Assembly (NCBI GenBank): GCA_910586215.1
Contig: CAJUGH010000021.1
Location: 9,791 to 73,790 of the forward strand
Direction: 5' to 3'
Length of the DNA: 64,000 nucleotides
Source of the DNA: an uncultured Acetatifactor sp.
GTDB lineage: Bacteria; Bacillota; Clostridia; Lachnospirales; Lachnospiraceae
The notes under the pieces are model-generated. The model was not told the origin of the DNA, ran no database searches, and saw only the letters and a program-made list of their open reading frames with translations. Both the position numbers and the translations under genes were made by a program. Shown here piece by piece: positions 18,629 to 26,560 of this stretch (position 1 is its first letter; every line of letters starts with the position of its first letter).

Positions 18629-19273
18629 ATGCAGGGAAAGAAAGTATATGCTTTTGGGGACAGTATCGTGTATGGGCACACCATGCCGGACAAATCATTC
18701 ATGCGGCTGATCGAACAGGAGACGGGGATAGGCTTAGGAATGTATGCCGTGAACGGGGCCACGGTGATCAGAAGTGAGAATGCCATCCAGACCCAGGTGG
18801 AGGGTGCGCCCTGTGAGGCACCGGATCTGGTCCTGCTGGACGGATATACCAATGATGCCTATGCGCGGAATCTGGGTGTGCTGGGGGGGATAGCGCCGGA
18901 AGGGGCAGTAGACTTTGATGATGCTACCTTCTGCGGTGGATTCGAGAAGATTCTATACACGATGCATCAGAAGTGGCCGGGGGTACCCATCCTGTATGTG
19001 ACCATCCACAGATCCGGGGGAAGGGACTATAAGATCCAGTGCAGACTGCGGGAACTGGCTCTTGCCATGTGTGATAAATGGGGGGTGCAGGTGGCAGATG
19101 TCTTTGCGGACTGTGCCCTGGACACCAGGGATCCTGACCAGATGCGGGACATGATCATAGACGGTGCGGGCTCTCATCCCAATGAAACCTGCTGTCGGAC
19201 TTACTATGTGCCGCTGGTCATGGGGAAGATGCGAACTGTGCTCTATCCTGCGGGGAAGGGAGAAAAGCGTTAG
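18629..19273 (+). CDS. SGNH/GDSL-type hydrolase
   Basis: A 214-residue protein with the SGNH blocks: GDSIVYG with the nucleophile Ser (about 10-16), a Gly in the NGATV region, Asn in LLDGYTNDAY (about 75), and the catalytic Asp/His region GSHPNE near 183. No signal peptide, so it is likely a cytosolic esterase, lipase or deacetylase on a small or carbohydrate substrate. The start follows AGGGAGGCAGG. It is followed by the pcp gene 83 bases on, and the two may be co-transcribed. Confidence 0.85.
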   Translation: MQGKKVYAFGDSIVYGHTMPDKSFMRLIEQETGIGLGMYAVNGATVIRSENAIQTQVEGAPCEAPDLVLLDGYTNDAYARNLGVLGGIAPEGAVDFDDATFCGGFEKILYTMHQKWPGVPILYVTIHRSGGRDYKIQCRLRELALAMCDKWGVQVADVFADCALDTRDPDQMRDMIIDGAGSHPNETCCRTYYVPLVMGKMRTVLYPAGKGEKR

Positions 19274-19356
19274 GCCCACTGGAAAACGGCAGGGACATAT
19301 CAGGATGAACATGAAACGGAATCCCTGCTGCAGAGAAAAGGAGCGGAGAAGTATAG

Positions 19357-19947
19357 ATGAAACAGAGACTGCTGATAACAGGGTTTGAACCTTTTGGAAG
19401 GGAGACCATCAACCCTTCCTGGGAGGCTGTAAAGAGGCTGGAGGATGCCATCGGGGACTGGAAACTGAAAAAGCTGCAGGTGCCAACGGTATTTGGGGCT
19501 GCTGCAGAGGTCGTCCTGCAGGCAGCAGAGGCATATGCCCCGGATGTGATACTCAGTGTGGGACAGGCCGGAGGGCGGTGCGCAGTGACGCCGGAGTGGG
19601 TGGCCCTGAACCTGCGGGAGGCTTCCATGGCAGACAATGTTGGATATATGCCACAGGAGGAGCCGGTGGTGACAGGAGGTCCTGCCGCCTATTTTTCCAC
19701 CCTGCCCTGCCGCCGGATGGTGGAGGCGGTGAAGGCCTGTGATATCCCCTGTGCCCTCTCCTACACGGCGGGCACCTATGTGTGCAATGATTTGTTTTAC
19801 ACCCTGCGGCACCACTATGAGGGAAGTGCCACCAGGGTGGGATTCCTTCATGTGCCTTATCTGCCCGGGCAGGCGGGTGGCCGTGCTCCCAGCCTGCCCC
19901 TTTCTGTCATTGTGCAGGCCCTTCGGGCCGCAGTGGGGGCATTGTAG
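19357..19947 (+). CDS. pcp: Pyroglutamyl-peptidase I (family C15)
   Basis: A 196-residue cysteine peptidase that removes N-terminal pyroglutamate from peptides. Family signatures are clear: TGFEPFG near the N-terminus, GQAGGR...TPEWVALN with the catalytic Glu at about residue 80, GTYVCNDLFY with the catalytic Cys at about 143, and GFLHVPYLP with the catalytic His at about 165. It is slightly shorter than the usual 205-215 residues. Cytosolic. ATG 19357 follows AAAGGAGCGGAG. Its neighbours give no further clue to its role. Confidence 0.93.
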   Translation: MKQRLLITGFEPFGRETINPSWEAVKRLEDAIGDWKLKKLQVPTVFGAAAEVVLQAAEAYAPDVILSVGQAGGRCAVTPEWVALNLREASMADNVGYMPQEEPVVTGGPAAYFSTLPCRRMVEAVKACDIPCALSYTAGTYVCNDLFYTLRHHYEGSATRVGFLHVPYLPGQAGGRAPSLPLSVIVQALRAAVGAL

Positions 19948-20145
19948 GATCCATGCAGGGTACAATTCCAAAATTTCTACTAATTTTTCATAATTTCTTA
20001 TAGTAAAAATTTCAGATGCCTTCTATACTACAGATAGAAGCACCTGTCAGGGCGGGAATTCTCCTGCCTGGGATAGGATACAGTCTGTATCTGGGGATCC
20101 GCGCGGGTAAGCGCTTTGCGGGGTCGCCTATGAACAATGTGGAAG

Positions 20146-20165
20146 CTGCCTGCCATGGCAGGCAG
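20146..20165. promoter_or_regulatory. Perfect 20-bp palindrome ahead of UroD-family methyltransferase gene
   Basis: CTGCCTGCCATGGCAGGCAG reads the same on both strands and ends 17 bases before ATG 20183. As RNA it can fold into a hairpin that would partly occlude the start region; as DNA it is a dimeric protein site. No T-run follows, so it is not a terminator. The rest of the 19948-20182 gap shows no known riboswitch. Confidence 0.55.
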
Positions 20166-20182
20166 ATGGGGGTATCTGACTT

Positions 20183-21193
20183 ATGAAGAGGAATATGCAA
20201 CAGTGGATGGCTGAGACGATTGCCAATCCAAAGAAAAAAGGGATGCCTGTGCTATCCTTTCCCGGGACACAGCTTCTGGGGTATACCGTGGAGGAACTGG
20301 TAAAGAGCGGGGAGTTCCAGGCACAGTGTATGAAGGCAGTGGCAGACCGCTTTGACACAGGGGCAGCCTTCAGCCTGATGGATCTGTCAGTGGAGGCCGA
20401 GGCTTTCGGCAGTTCCATCCATTACAGTGATAATGAGGTGCCAACGGTGCAGGAGGCCTTGATCCACGAGGAGGCAGAAGCCGATGCCCTGCAGGTGCCC
20501 CGGGTAGGTGACGGAAGGACCGGGGAGTGTGTCAGGGGAATCCGTCTGGCCAGTGAGTGGATCACGGACAGGCCGGTGCTGGCAGGAATCATCGGACCTT
20601 ATTCCCTGGCAGGCAGGCTTCTGGATATGACGGAGATCATGATTCTCTGCTATGAGGAGCCGGAGATGGTGGAGACAGTGCTGGAGAAGGTCACACGGTT
20701 CCAGATTGCCTATGCCAAGGCCTTCAAGGAGGCGGGAGCTGACGGCATCTGTATGGCAGAGCCTGCGGCAGGGCTGCTGTCCCCCGCCTTGATTGACGAA
20801 TTCTCCACCCCCTATGTACAGCGGATCCGCCAGGCTGTGGAAGATGAGAATTTCCTGGTGATGTACCATAACTGTGGGAATGTGGTTCCTCTGATGGAGA
20901 ACATGAGTGCCATTGATGCCAGTGCCTACAGCTTCGGCAATGCCATTGACATAGAGGAGGCGCTGAAGGTGCTGCCTGCAGACCGCATGGTGCTGGGGAA
21001 CATTGATCCGGCGGGAACCATCCGGAACGGGGATCCGAAGCAGGTGTATGCAGAGACCCTTATGCTGTTGGAGCGCTGTGGCAGGTATCCCAACTTTGTG
21101 ATTTCCAGTGGCTGTGACATTCCGGCCATGGCACCATTAGACAATATCCAGGCATTTTTTGATGCGGTGGAGACCTTTTACGGCAGGAGATAG
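20183..21193 (+). CDS. UroD-fold methyltransferase (MtaA/CmuA-like)
   Basis: A 336-residue protein of the uroporphyrinogen decarboxylase superfamily. The zinc-binding set of the methyltransferase branch is visible: His and Cys in YHNCGN (about residues 231-236) and a distal Cys in SSGCDIP (about 312). Haem-type UroD enzymes lack this trio, so the protein is better read as a corrinoid-dependent methyltransferase. It would move methyl groups to or from the corrinoid protein encoded at 22685. It is separated from that gene by the divergent PocR/AraC regulator. No ribosome site of full strength precedes the ATG. Substrate unknown. Confidence 0.85.
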   Translation: MKRNMQQWMAETIANPKKKGMPVLSFPGTQLLGYTVEELVKSGEFQAQCMKAVADRFDTGAAFSLMDLSVEAEAFGSSIHYSDNEVPTVQEALIHEEAEADALQVPRVGDGRTGECVRGIRLASEWITDRPVLAGIIGPYSLAGRLLDMTEIMILCYEEPEMVETVLEKVTRFQIAYAKAFKEAGADGICMAEPAAGLLSPALIDEFSTPYVQRIRQAVEDENFLVMYHNCGNVVPLMENMSAIDASAYSFGNAIDIEEALKVLPADRMVLGNIDPAGTIRNGDPKQVYAETLMLLERCGRYPNFVISSGCDIPAMAPLDNIQAFFDAVETFYGRR

Positions 21194-21237
21194 CAGGTAG
21201 CAGATTGTGTTCCTCAGACGGCCCCTGCTGCAGGGGA

Positions 21238-22488
21238 CTATCGGTACTGTTTCGGGGTGAGTCCGGTGTACTTCCGGAAGACCTTGGAGAAGTAACTCTG
21301 GTCCTGGAAACCGGCGGCCAGGGACACATCCAGGATGGACAGTTCCGTGGAGGCCAGCAGGCGTTTGCTCTCCTCGATCCGCACCATGTTCAGGTATTCC
21401 TTGAAGGAAGAGCCGGTAGAACGCTTGAACAGAGTGGAAAAATAGGCAGGGTTCAGGTGGACATAGGCGGCTGTCTCTTCCAGCGTCAGGCCCAAGGAGA
21501 AGTTCCGGGAGATATACCGGATGGCATTTTTGATCACTTCGCTGTTCTTGTCCGGAATATAGTTGAACATGCAGTCCGTGAAGACATCCACGGCTTCCTG
21601 GAGCTTGAAACACAGTTCCTCCAGGGTCTGGATGTCCCGCAGGGACATCAGAAGCTGGTTGTTGATCTTGAGGACGCTGTCGCTGGTGGCACCGCCTTCT
21701 ATGGCGGCCCGGGACAGCAGGGAGATCAGTTCCAGGGTACGGTTTTTCACGATTTCCAGATTGCTGCCTTCGGCGAACAGCACATAGCCTAGAAGGTCGT
21801 TGAGCAATGCCTTGGCACCCTGGGAATCCCCGGTTTTCAGCCGTGTGACCAGAGCCTTTTCCTTCTCATAAGGGTAGTCTGCGGCCTGTTCCCGGGCAGA
21901 GACCTTGTAGGTCTGAATAGATTCATTGATGGCTGACTGCTGGCTGAGCATATTGTGCCGCATGACGATCTGGTTCTTGCCATCAGCCACCAGGCCGGAA
22001 CACATGTAATAGAGCAGGCGGCTGATGTGCGTAACCCTGGCTGGCTCGATCACGGGAAGACTGGCGGCTTCCTCGTACATTTCCAGCAGATGGGTCGCCA
22101 GGATCTGGTATTTTGGCCCGATATCCGCGAACATCAAGGAATCCGGTTTGTCCATGAGGAAAGGACCTGCCAGGATGGAGCCTAAGAGGGTATCCTGGTT
22201 CACCAGGGGGAACACAATGTGGTTCAGGTTGGAATGACAGGAGAAGATATAGGCTTCCCCCAGGCTCATGGCCAGTTTGCTGGCATTGGCGTGGAGCTTC
22301 GCGCAGGACTCATCCCTGGGCAGATGCCTTTTGAAGATCCTACAGTAAGGATGTACCTCTCCCAACTGGTCCAGCACATTGCCGTCCTGGTCCAGTACCT
22401 GGAGGGACAGGCCGATGCACTGGTGGAAGGTCTCCAGCATCTGGTGCAGATAATGGCTGTCAAGGATGGTGTATAAGGGAGCCTGCAT
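21238..22488 (-). CDS. PocR-sensor AraC-family transcriptional regulator
   Basis: A 416-residue protein. Residues about 8-165 match a PocR ligand-sensor domain, with conserved Cys residues in HPYCRIF, RDESCAKLH and FSCHSNL and a segment reading HIVFPLVNQDTLLGSILAGPF. Residues about 315-416 are a double AraC helix-turn-helix ending in KYTGLTPKQYR. The start follows AGGAGG. It sits between and divergent from the corrinoid gene at 22685. PocR domains are known to bind small organic ligands in cobalamin-linked pathways, so this is the likely substrate-sensing activator of the methyl-transfer locus (inference). Confidence 0.9.
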   Translation of the reverse strand: MQAPLYTILDSHYLHQMLETFHQCIGLSLQVLDQDGNVLDQLGEVHPYCRIFKRHLPRDESCAKLHANASKLAMSLGEAYIFSCHSNLNHIVFPLVNQDTLLGSILAGPFLMDKPDSLMFADIGPKYQILATHLLEMYEEAASLPVIEPARVTHISRLLYYMCSGLVADGKNQIVMRHNMLSQQSAINESIQTYKVSAREQAADYPYEKEKALVTRLKTGDSQGAKALLNDLLGYVLFAEGSNLEIVKNRTLELISLLSRAAIEGGATSDSVLKINNQLLMSLRDIQTLEELCFKLQEAVDVFTDCMFNYIPDKNSEVIKNAIRYISRNFSLGLTLEETAAYVHLNPAYFSTLFKRSTGSSFKEYLNMVRIEESKRLLASTELSILDVSLAAGFQDQSYFSKVFRKYTGLTPKQYR

Positions 22489-22527
22489 AGGGAATCCTCC
22501 TGGTGTATCACGGAAAAATCGGATTTA

Positions 22528-22658
22528 TTGACCTTTTGACCCTGGTATCATAGTATAGTTTACCATGGAAAACAGAAAAAAGACAGACAAATCCAAAAAA
22601 ATTACCAAACAAAGAAAAGCAAAAATAGAAGCAAAAAATAAATTACAAATAGTATAAT
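22528..22658. promoter_or_regulatory. Control region between PocR regulator and corrinoid gene
   Basis: TTGACC occurs twice as a close direct repeat (22528-22533 and 22536-22541) just upstream of the regulator. On the plus strand a perfect TATAAT lies at 22653-22658, 27 bases before ATG 22685, but the position 17 bases before it is A-rich with no -35 match. A good -10 without a -35 is typical of activator-dependent promoters, in line with control by the adjacent AraC protein. Confidence 0.5.
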
Positions 22659-22684
22659 CAAATATGATTTAGAAGGAGGGTATT

Positions 22685-23338
22685 ATGGCAGCAGCATTGA
22701 TTGAAGAGATTTCACAGTTTCTCCAGAAGGGCAGGGCAAAGAATGTGAAACAGTTGGTGGAACAGGCCCTGGAGGAAGGCCTGGATCCCAAAGAGATCCT
22801 GAATGACGGCCTGTTGTCCGGCATGATGATCATTGGCGGGAAGTTCAAGCGCAATGAAGTGTTTGTCCCGGAGGTACTGGTGGCCGCCAGGGCCATGAAC
22901 GCCGGTATGTCGGTGTTAGAGCCGAGACTGGTGGAGATGGGAAATGAACCTCTGGGCAAGGCGGTGGTGGGAACCGTCAAGGGGGATCTCCACGATATCG
23001 GGAAGAACCTGGTGATCATGATGATGAAAGGTGCGGGCTTTGAAATCTATGACCTGGGCACAGATGTGGATGCAGAGACCTTTGTGGACAAGGCCGAGGA
23101 AGTAGGCGCCGATGTGATCGGCATGTCAGCCCTTCTGACCACCACCATGCCTAACATGAAGACGGTGGTGGATGTGCTGCAGGAGAGGGGACTAAGGGAG
23201 AAATATATTGTCATGATTGGCGGTGCCCCTGTAAATGAGCAGTTTGCTGAGGAAATCGGGGCAGACTATTATACTGCAGATGCCACTTCCGCAGCAGAAG
23301 TGGCCAAGGCGGCTGTGGAACGGCGCCGGGCAGGCTGA
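22685..23338 (+). CDS. Corrinoid (B12-binding) protein of a methyltransferase system
   Basis: A 217-residue protein with the two-part MtaC/MtbC layout. A four-helix cap domain (about 1-90) precedes a B12-binding Rossmann domain that opens with the DxHxxG signature in GDLHDIGKN; His at about residue 102 is the lower cobalt ligand. Later SALLTTTMPNM and GGAPV segments line the corrinoid tail pocket. It carries methyl-Co between a substrate methyltransferase and an acceptor methyltransferase. ATG 22685 follows GAAGGAGGG. The reactivator gene starts 58 bases after its stop. Confidence 0.95.
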   Translation: MAAALIEEISQFLQKGRAKNVKQLVEQALEEGLDPKEILNDGLLSGMMIIGGKFKRNEVFVPEVLVAARAMNAGMSVLEPRLVEMGNEPLGKAVVGTVKGDLHDIGKNLVIMMMKGAGFEIYDLGTDVDAETFVDKAEEVGADVIGMSALLTTTMPNMKTVVDVLQERGLREKYIVMIGGAPVNEQFAEEIGADYYTADATSAAEVAKAAVERRRAG

Positions 23339-23396
23339 CCAAAAAGCCCGGCGGGGAGACCTGGGAATCAGCAAAATCCAGACAGGGAGTGGACGA

Positions 23397-25163
23397 ATGG
23401 ATAGAGCAGCAATGGTACATATCGTAACAGGGGATGTGGCTGGGAGGGTGGCAGCTGGCAATCCACAGGTCCAGGGAACACAGGCCCAGACTAGGGCACT
23501 GTATGGCAGCTTCCTGTTACAGGAAGGGGAATCCCTTCTGGAAGGGCTGGTGCGGAACCGGTACCGCATCCAGGCGCCCTGTGGGGGCCTGGGGCGCTGC
23601 GGCAAGTGCAGGGTGAAGGTGCTGGAGGGAGACCTGCCAGTCACCGGACAGGACAGGATGGCATTTTCAGAGTCTGAACTGGCAGAAGGGTGGAGACTGG
23701 CCTGTCGGGCATTTCCAAAGGAGGATGTGAAGATCCTGCTGCCGGAGGACATGGACAGGGATTTCGAGATTCTTTTGGCAGATGTGGATGCTGGTTCCAG
23801 CCATCCCGCAGGGAAGATAGCGGAATCGGGGCAGGACCAGGCATCTCCTGGGCAGGGTCAGGCATCCTGCACCTGTGGCCAGGAGACCGGATACTGTGTG
23901 GCGGTAGACCTGGGAACCACTACCATTGCCATGGTGCTTCTGGAGGAAGGAGGCGCGGAGCCGCTCCAGACGGTGTCCTTTGTGAACCGGCAGCGGCAGT
24001 ATGGCGCCGATGTGATTGCCCGGATCCAGGCTTCCGTGGATGGAAAACAGGGTGAGTTACAGGAATGTATCCGGGAGGATCTGTGGGAGGGAATGAAAAA
24101 GCTGGCCAAAGAGGCTGGGATTTTCTTTTCCCAGATCCGACAGGTGGTCATAAGCGGGAACACCACCATGGGGCATCTGCTCCTGGGATATCCCTGTCAG
24201 GGGCTGGGGGTCTATCCCTTTACGCCAGTTTGTATTGACATTGTGCAGGGAGGATTCCGGGAACTGACCCAGGGGCATGAACCAGGGACAGAGAGAGGCA
24301 GGAGTATCCGGCCTGCCTTGCCTTTGGAAGAGGCAGGAGGAAACGGTCCTGCCCTGATGGTGTTGCCGGGTATCTCCACTTTTGTGGGAGGGGACATTGT
24401 GTCCGGACTCTATGCACTGGATTTTGACCGGAAGGAAGGAATCTGCCTGCTGGTGGACCTGGGGACCAACGGGGAGATGGCCCTGGGCAACGGGGAGAAG
24501 ATCCTGGTGACTTCCGCTGCAGCGGGACCGGCTTTTGAGGGTGGTAATATCACCTGGGGGACGGGCAGTGTGGCAGGGGCCATCTGTTCCGTACATCTGG
24601 ACAGAGAAGGGAAGGCGCAGATTGTCACCATTCGCAATGCTCTGCCCACAGGGATCTGTGGCACAGGGGTGGTGGAGACGGTGCGGGAACTGGTGCGCAC
24701 AGGAATCGTGGACGAGACGGGAATGCTGCAGGAGGAATATTTTGAAGAGGGTTTTCCCCTGGCCAGGACACCGGATGGCCGACAGATCGTGTTTACCGGG
24801 CCGGATGTCAGGGAGATCCAGCTTGCCAAGGCAGCCATCCGGGCAGGCATCGAGACCTTGCTCCTGCGCTATGGGGTCACGGCGGCAGACATACAGGAAG
24901 TGTATCTGGCAGGAGGGTTTGGGCATAAGCTGGATCCGGAAGCAGCGGTGGCCATAGGCATGTTACCCCGGGAACTGCTTGGCAGGATCCAGGGGGTGGG
25001 GAACAGTTCCCTGGCTGGTGCCATGAAATTCCTTCAGGAGGGGAATGGCAGGGAAAGGATGGAAGGAATCCGGCGCATATCCCAGGAGATCGGGCTGGCC
25101 GCAGACAAGGACTTCCAGACATTTTACATGGATGCCATGTTTTTTGATGAAGATGCAGAATGA
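23397..25163 (+). CDS. RACo-type reductive activator of corrinoid protein
   Basis: A 588-residue protein when started at ATG 23397, which follows AGGGAG. Longer upstream reading frames overlap the corrinoid gene and lack support. The N-terminus is a [2Fe-2S] ferredoxin-like domain with Cys residues in APCGGLGRCGKCRV (about 60-73) and RLACRA (about 103). From about 167 an ASKHA ATPase domain begins with VAVDLGTTTIAMVLL. A Gln/Gly/Ser-rich linker with an extra CTC joins them. Known role: ATP-driven reduction of inactive Co(II) corrinoid back to Co(I). It pairs with the corrinoid protein immediately upstream. Confidence 0.93.
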   Translation: MDRAAMVHIVTGDVAGRVAAGNPQVQGTQAQTRALYGSFLLQEGESLLEGLVRNRYRIQAPCGGLGRCGKCRVKVLEGDLPVTGQDRMAFSESELAEGWRLACRAFPKEDVKILLPEDMDRDFEILLADVDAGSSHPAGKIAESGQDQASPGQGQASCTCGQETGYCVAVDLGTTTIAMVLLEEGGAEPLQTVSFVNRQRQYGADVIARIQASVDGKQGELQECIREDLWEGMKKLAKEAGIFFSQIRQVVISGNTTMGHLLLGYPCQGLGVYPFTPVCIDIVQGGFRELTQGHEPGTERGRSIRPALPLEEAGGNGPALMVLPGISTFVGGDIVSGLYALDFDRKEGICLLVDLGTNGEMALGNGEKILVTSAAAGPAFEGGNITWGTGSVAGAICSVHLDREGKAQIVTIRNALPTGICGTGVVETVRELVRTGIVDETGMLQEEYFEEGFPLARTPDGRQIVFTGPDVREIQLAKAAIRAGIETLLLRYGVTAADIQEVYLAGGFGHKLDPEAAVAIGMLPRELLGRIQGVGNSSLAGAMKFLQEGNGRERMEGIRRISQEIGLAADKDFQTFYMDAMFFDEDAE

Positions 25164-25219
25164 ACGAAAATCTGTAGAAAAACTGCATACATAGTATGGA
25201 CTGAAATAAGAGATATGTG

Positions 25220-25250
25220 AAAGGGACCGGAACATTGTTCCGGCCCTTTT
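25220..25250. terminator. Bidirectional intrinsic terminator
   Basis: The stem AAAGGG-CCGGAAC pairs with GTTCCGG-CCCTTT around a 3-base ATT loop (one bulged A), ending in a short T-run on the plus strand and the mirrored A-run on the other. It lies between the convergent RACo and UroD-family genes. Confidence 0.8.
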
Positions 25251-25266
25251 CACGTTCCGTAAGGTC

Positions 25267-26304
25267 TCAATAGACAGCCTGGGCCTCTTCAAACAGGGCA
25301 TGGATATTGGCAGGAGGCACATCCGGCATAATGGCTTCATGGCTGGGGGATATAATCAGACCGGTGGGGAAGAGGGTGCGCAGTTCCCGCACTTTGGCCC
25401 GTACCATTTCGGGGGTGCCGTTCACCAGCAGGTCCTGGGTGTCCACGCCGCCGCAGAAGGACACCTTCCCGCCGAATTTCTCCTTCAGGTTTGCCGGTTC
25501 CATTCCGGCAGCCAGGGCCTGGATGGGATGGATCACATCCACGCCTGCCTCGATCAGATCGGGAATCACATCCACAATGGAGCCGCAGGAATGGTAGATG
25601 ACTTTTAAGCCGTAGGAGTGAGCCTGCTCGATGAGCTTACGGCTGCCAGGGATGACGAAATCCCGTACACACTGGGGGGAGAGCATCAGTCCCCGCTGGC
25701 TGCCCATGTCATTGCCGATGAGCACTGCATCCAGTTGTCCCTTAGTGGCTTCATAGAAGATCTCATTGGCCTTCAGGTAGAAATTCACGATTTTCCTGTC
25801 CACGGCCTGGTAGATCTCCGGGTTGGAGAGCATATTCATCAGGGCGGTCTCCATGCCAAAGGAAGCACAGGTATCCTGGAAGTGGGCAGACCAGCACATA
25901 GCCAGGCGTACTTTGTCCGCAGGGGCCATGGCCACACGCCTGCGGCATTCCTCCACATCAATATATTCGGCGGGATCCGGCCATTGGAAGAAGGCCAGGT
26001 CCTCCTCTTCCTCTGCATCCTTGAAACAGCCATCAGCGGTTAGGGTGCGTTCCTCGGCATCCACATTGTTGTCCATATACCAGTCGAAGGCGGCGTAAAT
26101 GGCAGTGGACGTAGGGGACTGGTAGGGTACTTCCACGGCGTAGAAATCATCCCCCACAGCAAGCTTCAGTTCATGCATGTCCTTCACTCCGTAATGGGCG
26201 AAAAGGGCGGGCTGTGCCTTGATGTCTGGCATGCCCAGCCAGGCGGCAGGCCGGTCCACGGGTCTGCGTTCAACGGTTGCAAAAAAGCGTTCTCTGCTGT
26301 TCAT
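25267..26304 (-). CDS. Second UroD-fold protein, probable corrinoid methyltransferase
   Basis: A 345-residue UroD-superfamily protein. HxC is present in YHSCGS (about residue 235) and a distal Cys in SFCGGVD (about 285); the C-terminal SPSHEAIMPDVP segment has His where MtaA-type enzymes often have Cys. Its sequence differs clearly from the gene at 20183, so the two are not simple duplicates. Being convergent with the RACo gene, it probably belongs to the same methyl-transfer locus, one UroD-fold protein acting on the methyl donor and the other on the acceptor (inference). The start is preceded by AAAGGAG. Confidence 0.82.
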   Translation of the reverse strand: MNSRERFFATVERRPVDRPAAWLGMPDIKAQPALFAHYGVKDMHELKLAVGDDFYAVEVPYQSPTSTAIYAAFDWYMDNNVDAEERTLTADGCFKDAEEEEDLAFFQWPDPAEYIDVEECRRRVAMAPADKVRLAMCWSAHFQDTCASFGMETALMNMLSNPEIYQAVDRKIVNFYLKANEIFYEATKGQLDAVLIGNDMGSQRGLMLSPQCVRDFVIPGSRKLIEQAHSYGLKVIYHSCGSIVDVIPDLIEAGVDVIHPIQALAAGMEPANLKEKFGGKVSFCGGVDTQDLLVNGTPEMVRAKVRELRTLFPTGLIISPSHEAIMPDVPPANIHALFEEAQAVY

Positions 26305-26434
26305 GTCTTTTCTCCTTTAAAGTTAGTGGCATTACAGATAGGGCGGTGGTACCAGTGACACATTCCAGGAATGAATGCACCGATGTACCAGCCAGAATGG
26401 CAGTCTGGCTTCCAGCCTGTTTTGTTAAAGTATA
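26305..26434 (-). promoter_or_regulatory. Promoter and structured leader of second UroD-family gene
   Basis: On the minus strand a -10 TATACT (complement of 26429-26434) precedes a leader of about 115 bases. It contains the perfect stem AGCCAGA / TCTGGCT (26390-26396 and 26404-26410) and a second small stem CATTC / GAATG (26371-26383). A TGGTACCA palindrome lies further downstream. Fragments resemble cobalamin-riboswitch consensus pieces (a CGGTG and a TGCCACT), but their order does not fit, so no class is assigned. Confidence 0.35.
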
Positions 26435-26560
26435 GCATAGGGCCATGAATAAATCCATTTCTTTTCCCTTCAGAAATAAAAAAGAATAGATTTATGTTTA
26501 CGTATGTATTAGAATAGATGCTATGAAATGGAAAAATAGAAAGAAACGGAGGCGCTTTTC

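Noticed and set aside
19948..20182. Possible cobalamin riboswitch before the UroD-family gene
   Set aside because: No B12-box wording or proper order of aptamer parts. Only the 20-bp palindrome stands out.
23235..23396. Upstream extension of the RACo reading frame
   Set aside because: It overlaps the end of the corrinoid gene in another frame and has no ribosome site. The ATG at 23397 has one, and the ferredoxin-like domain needs no extra residues.
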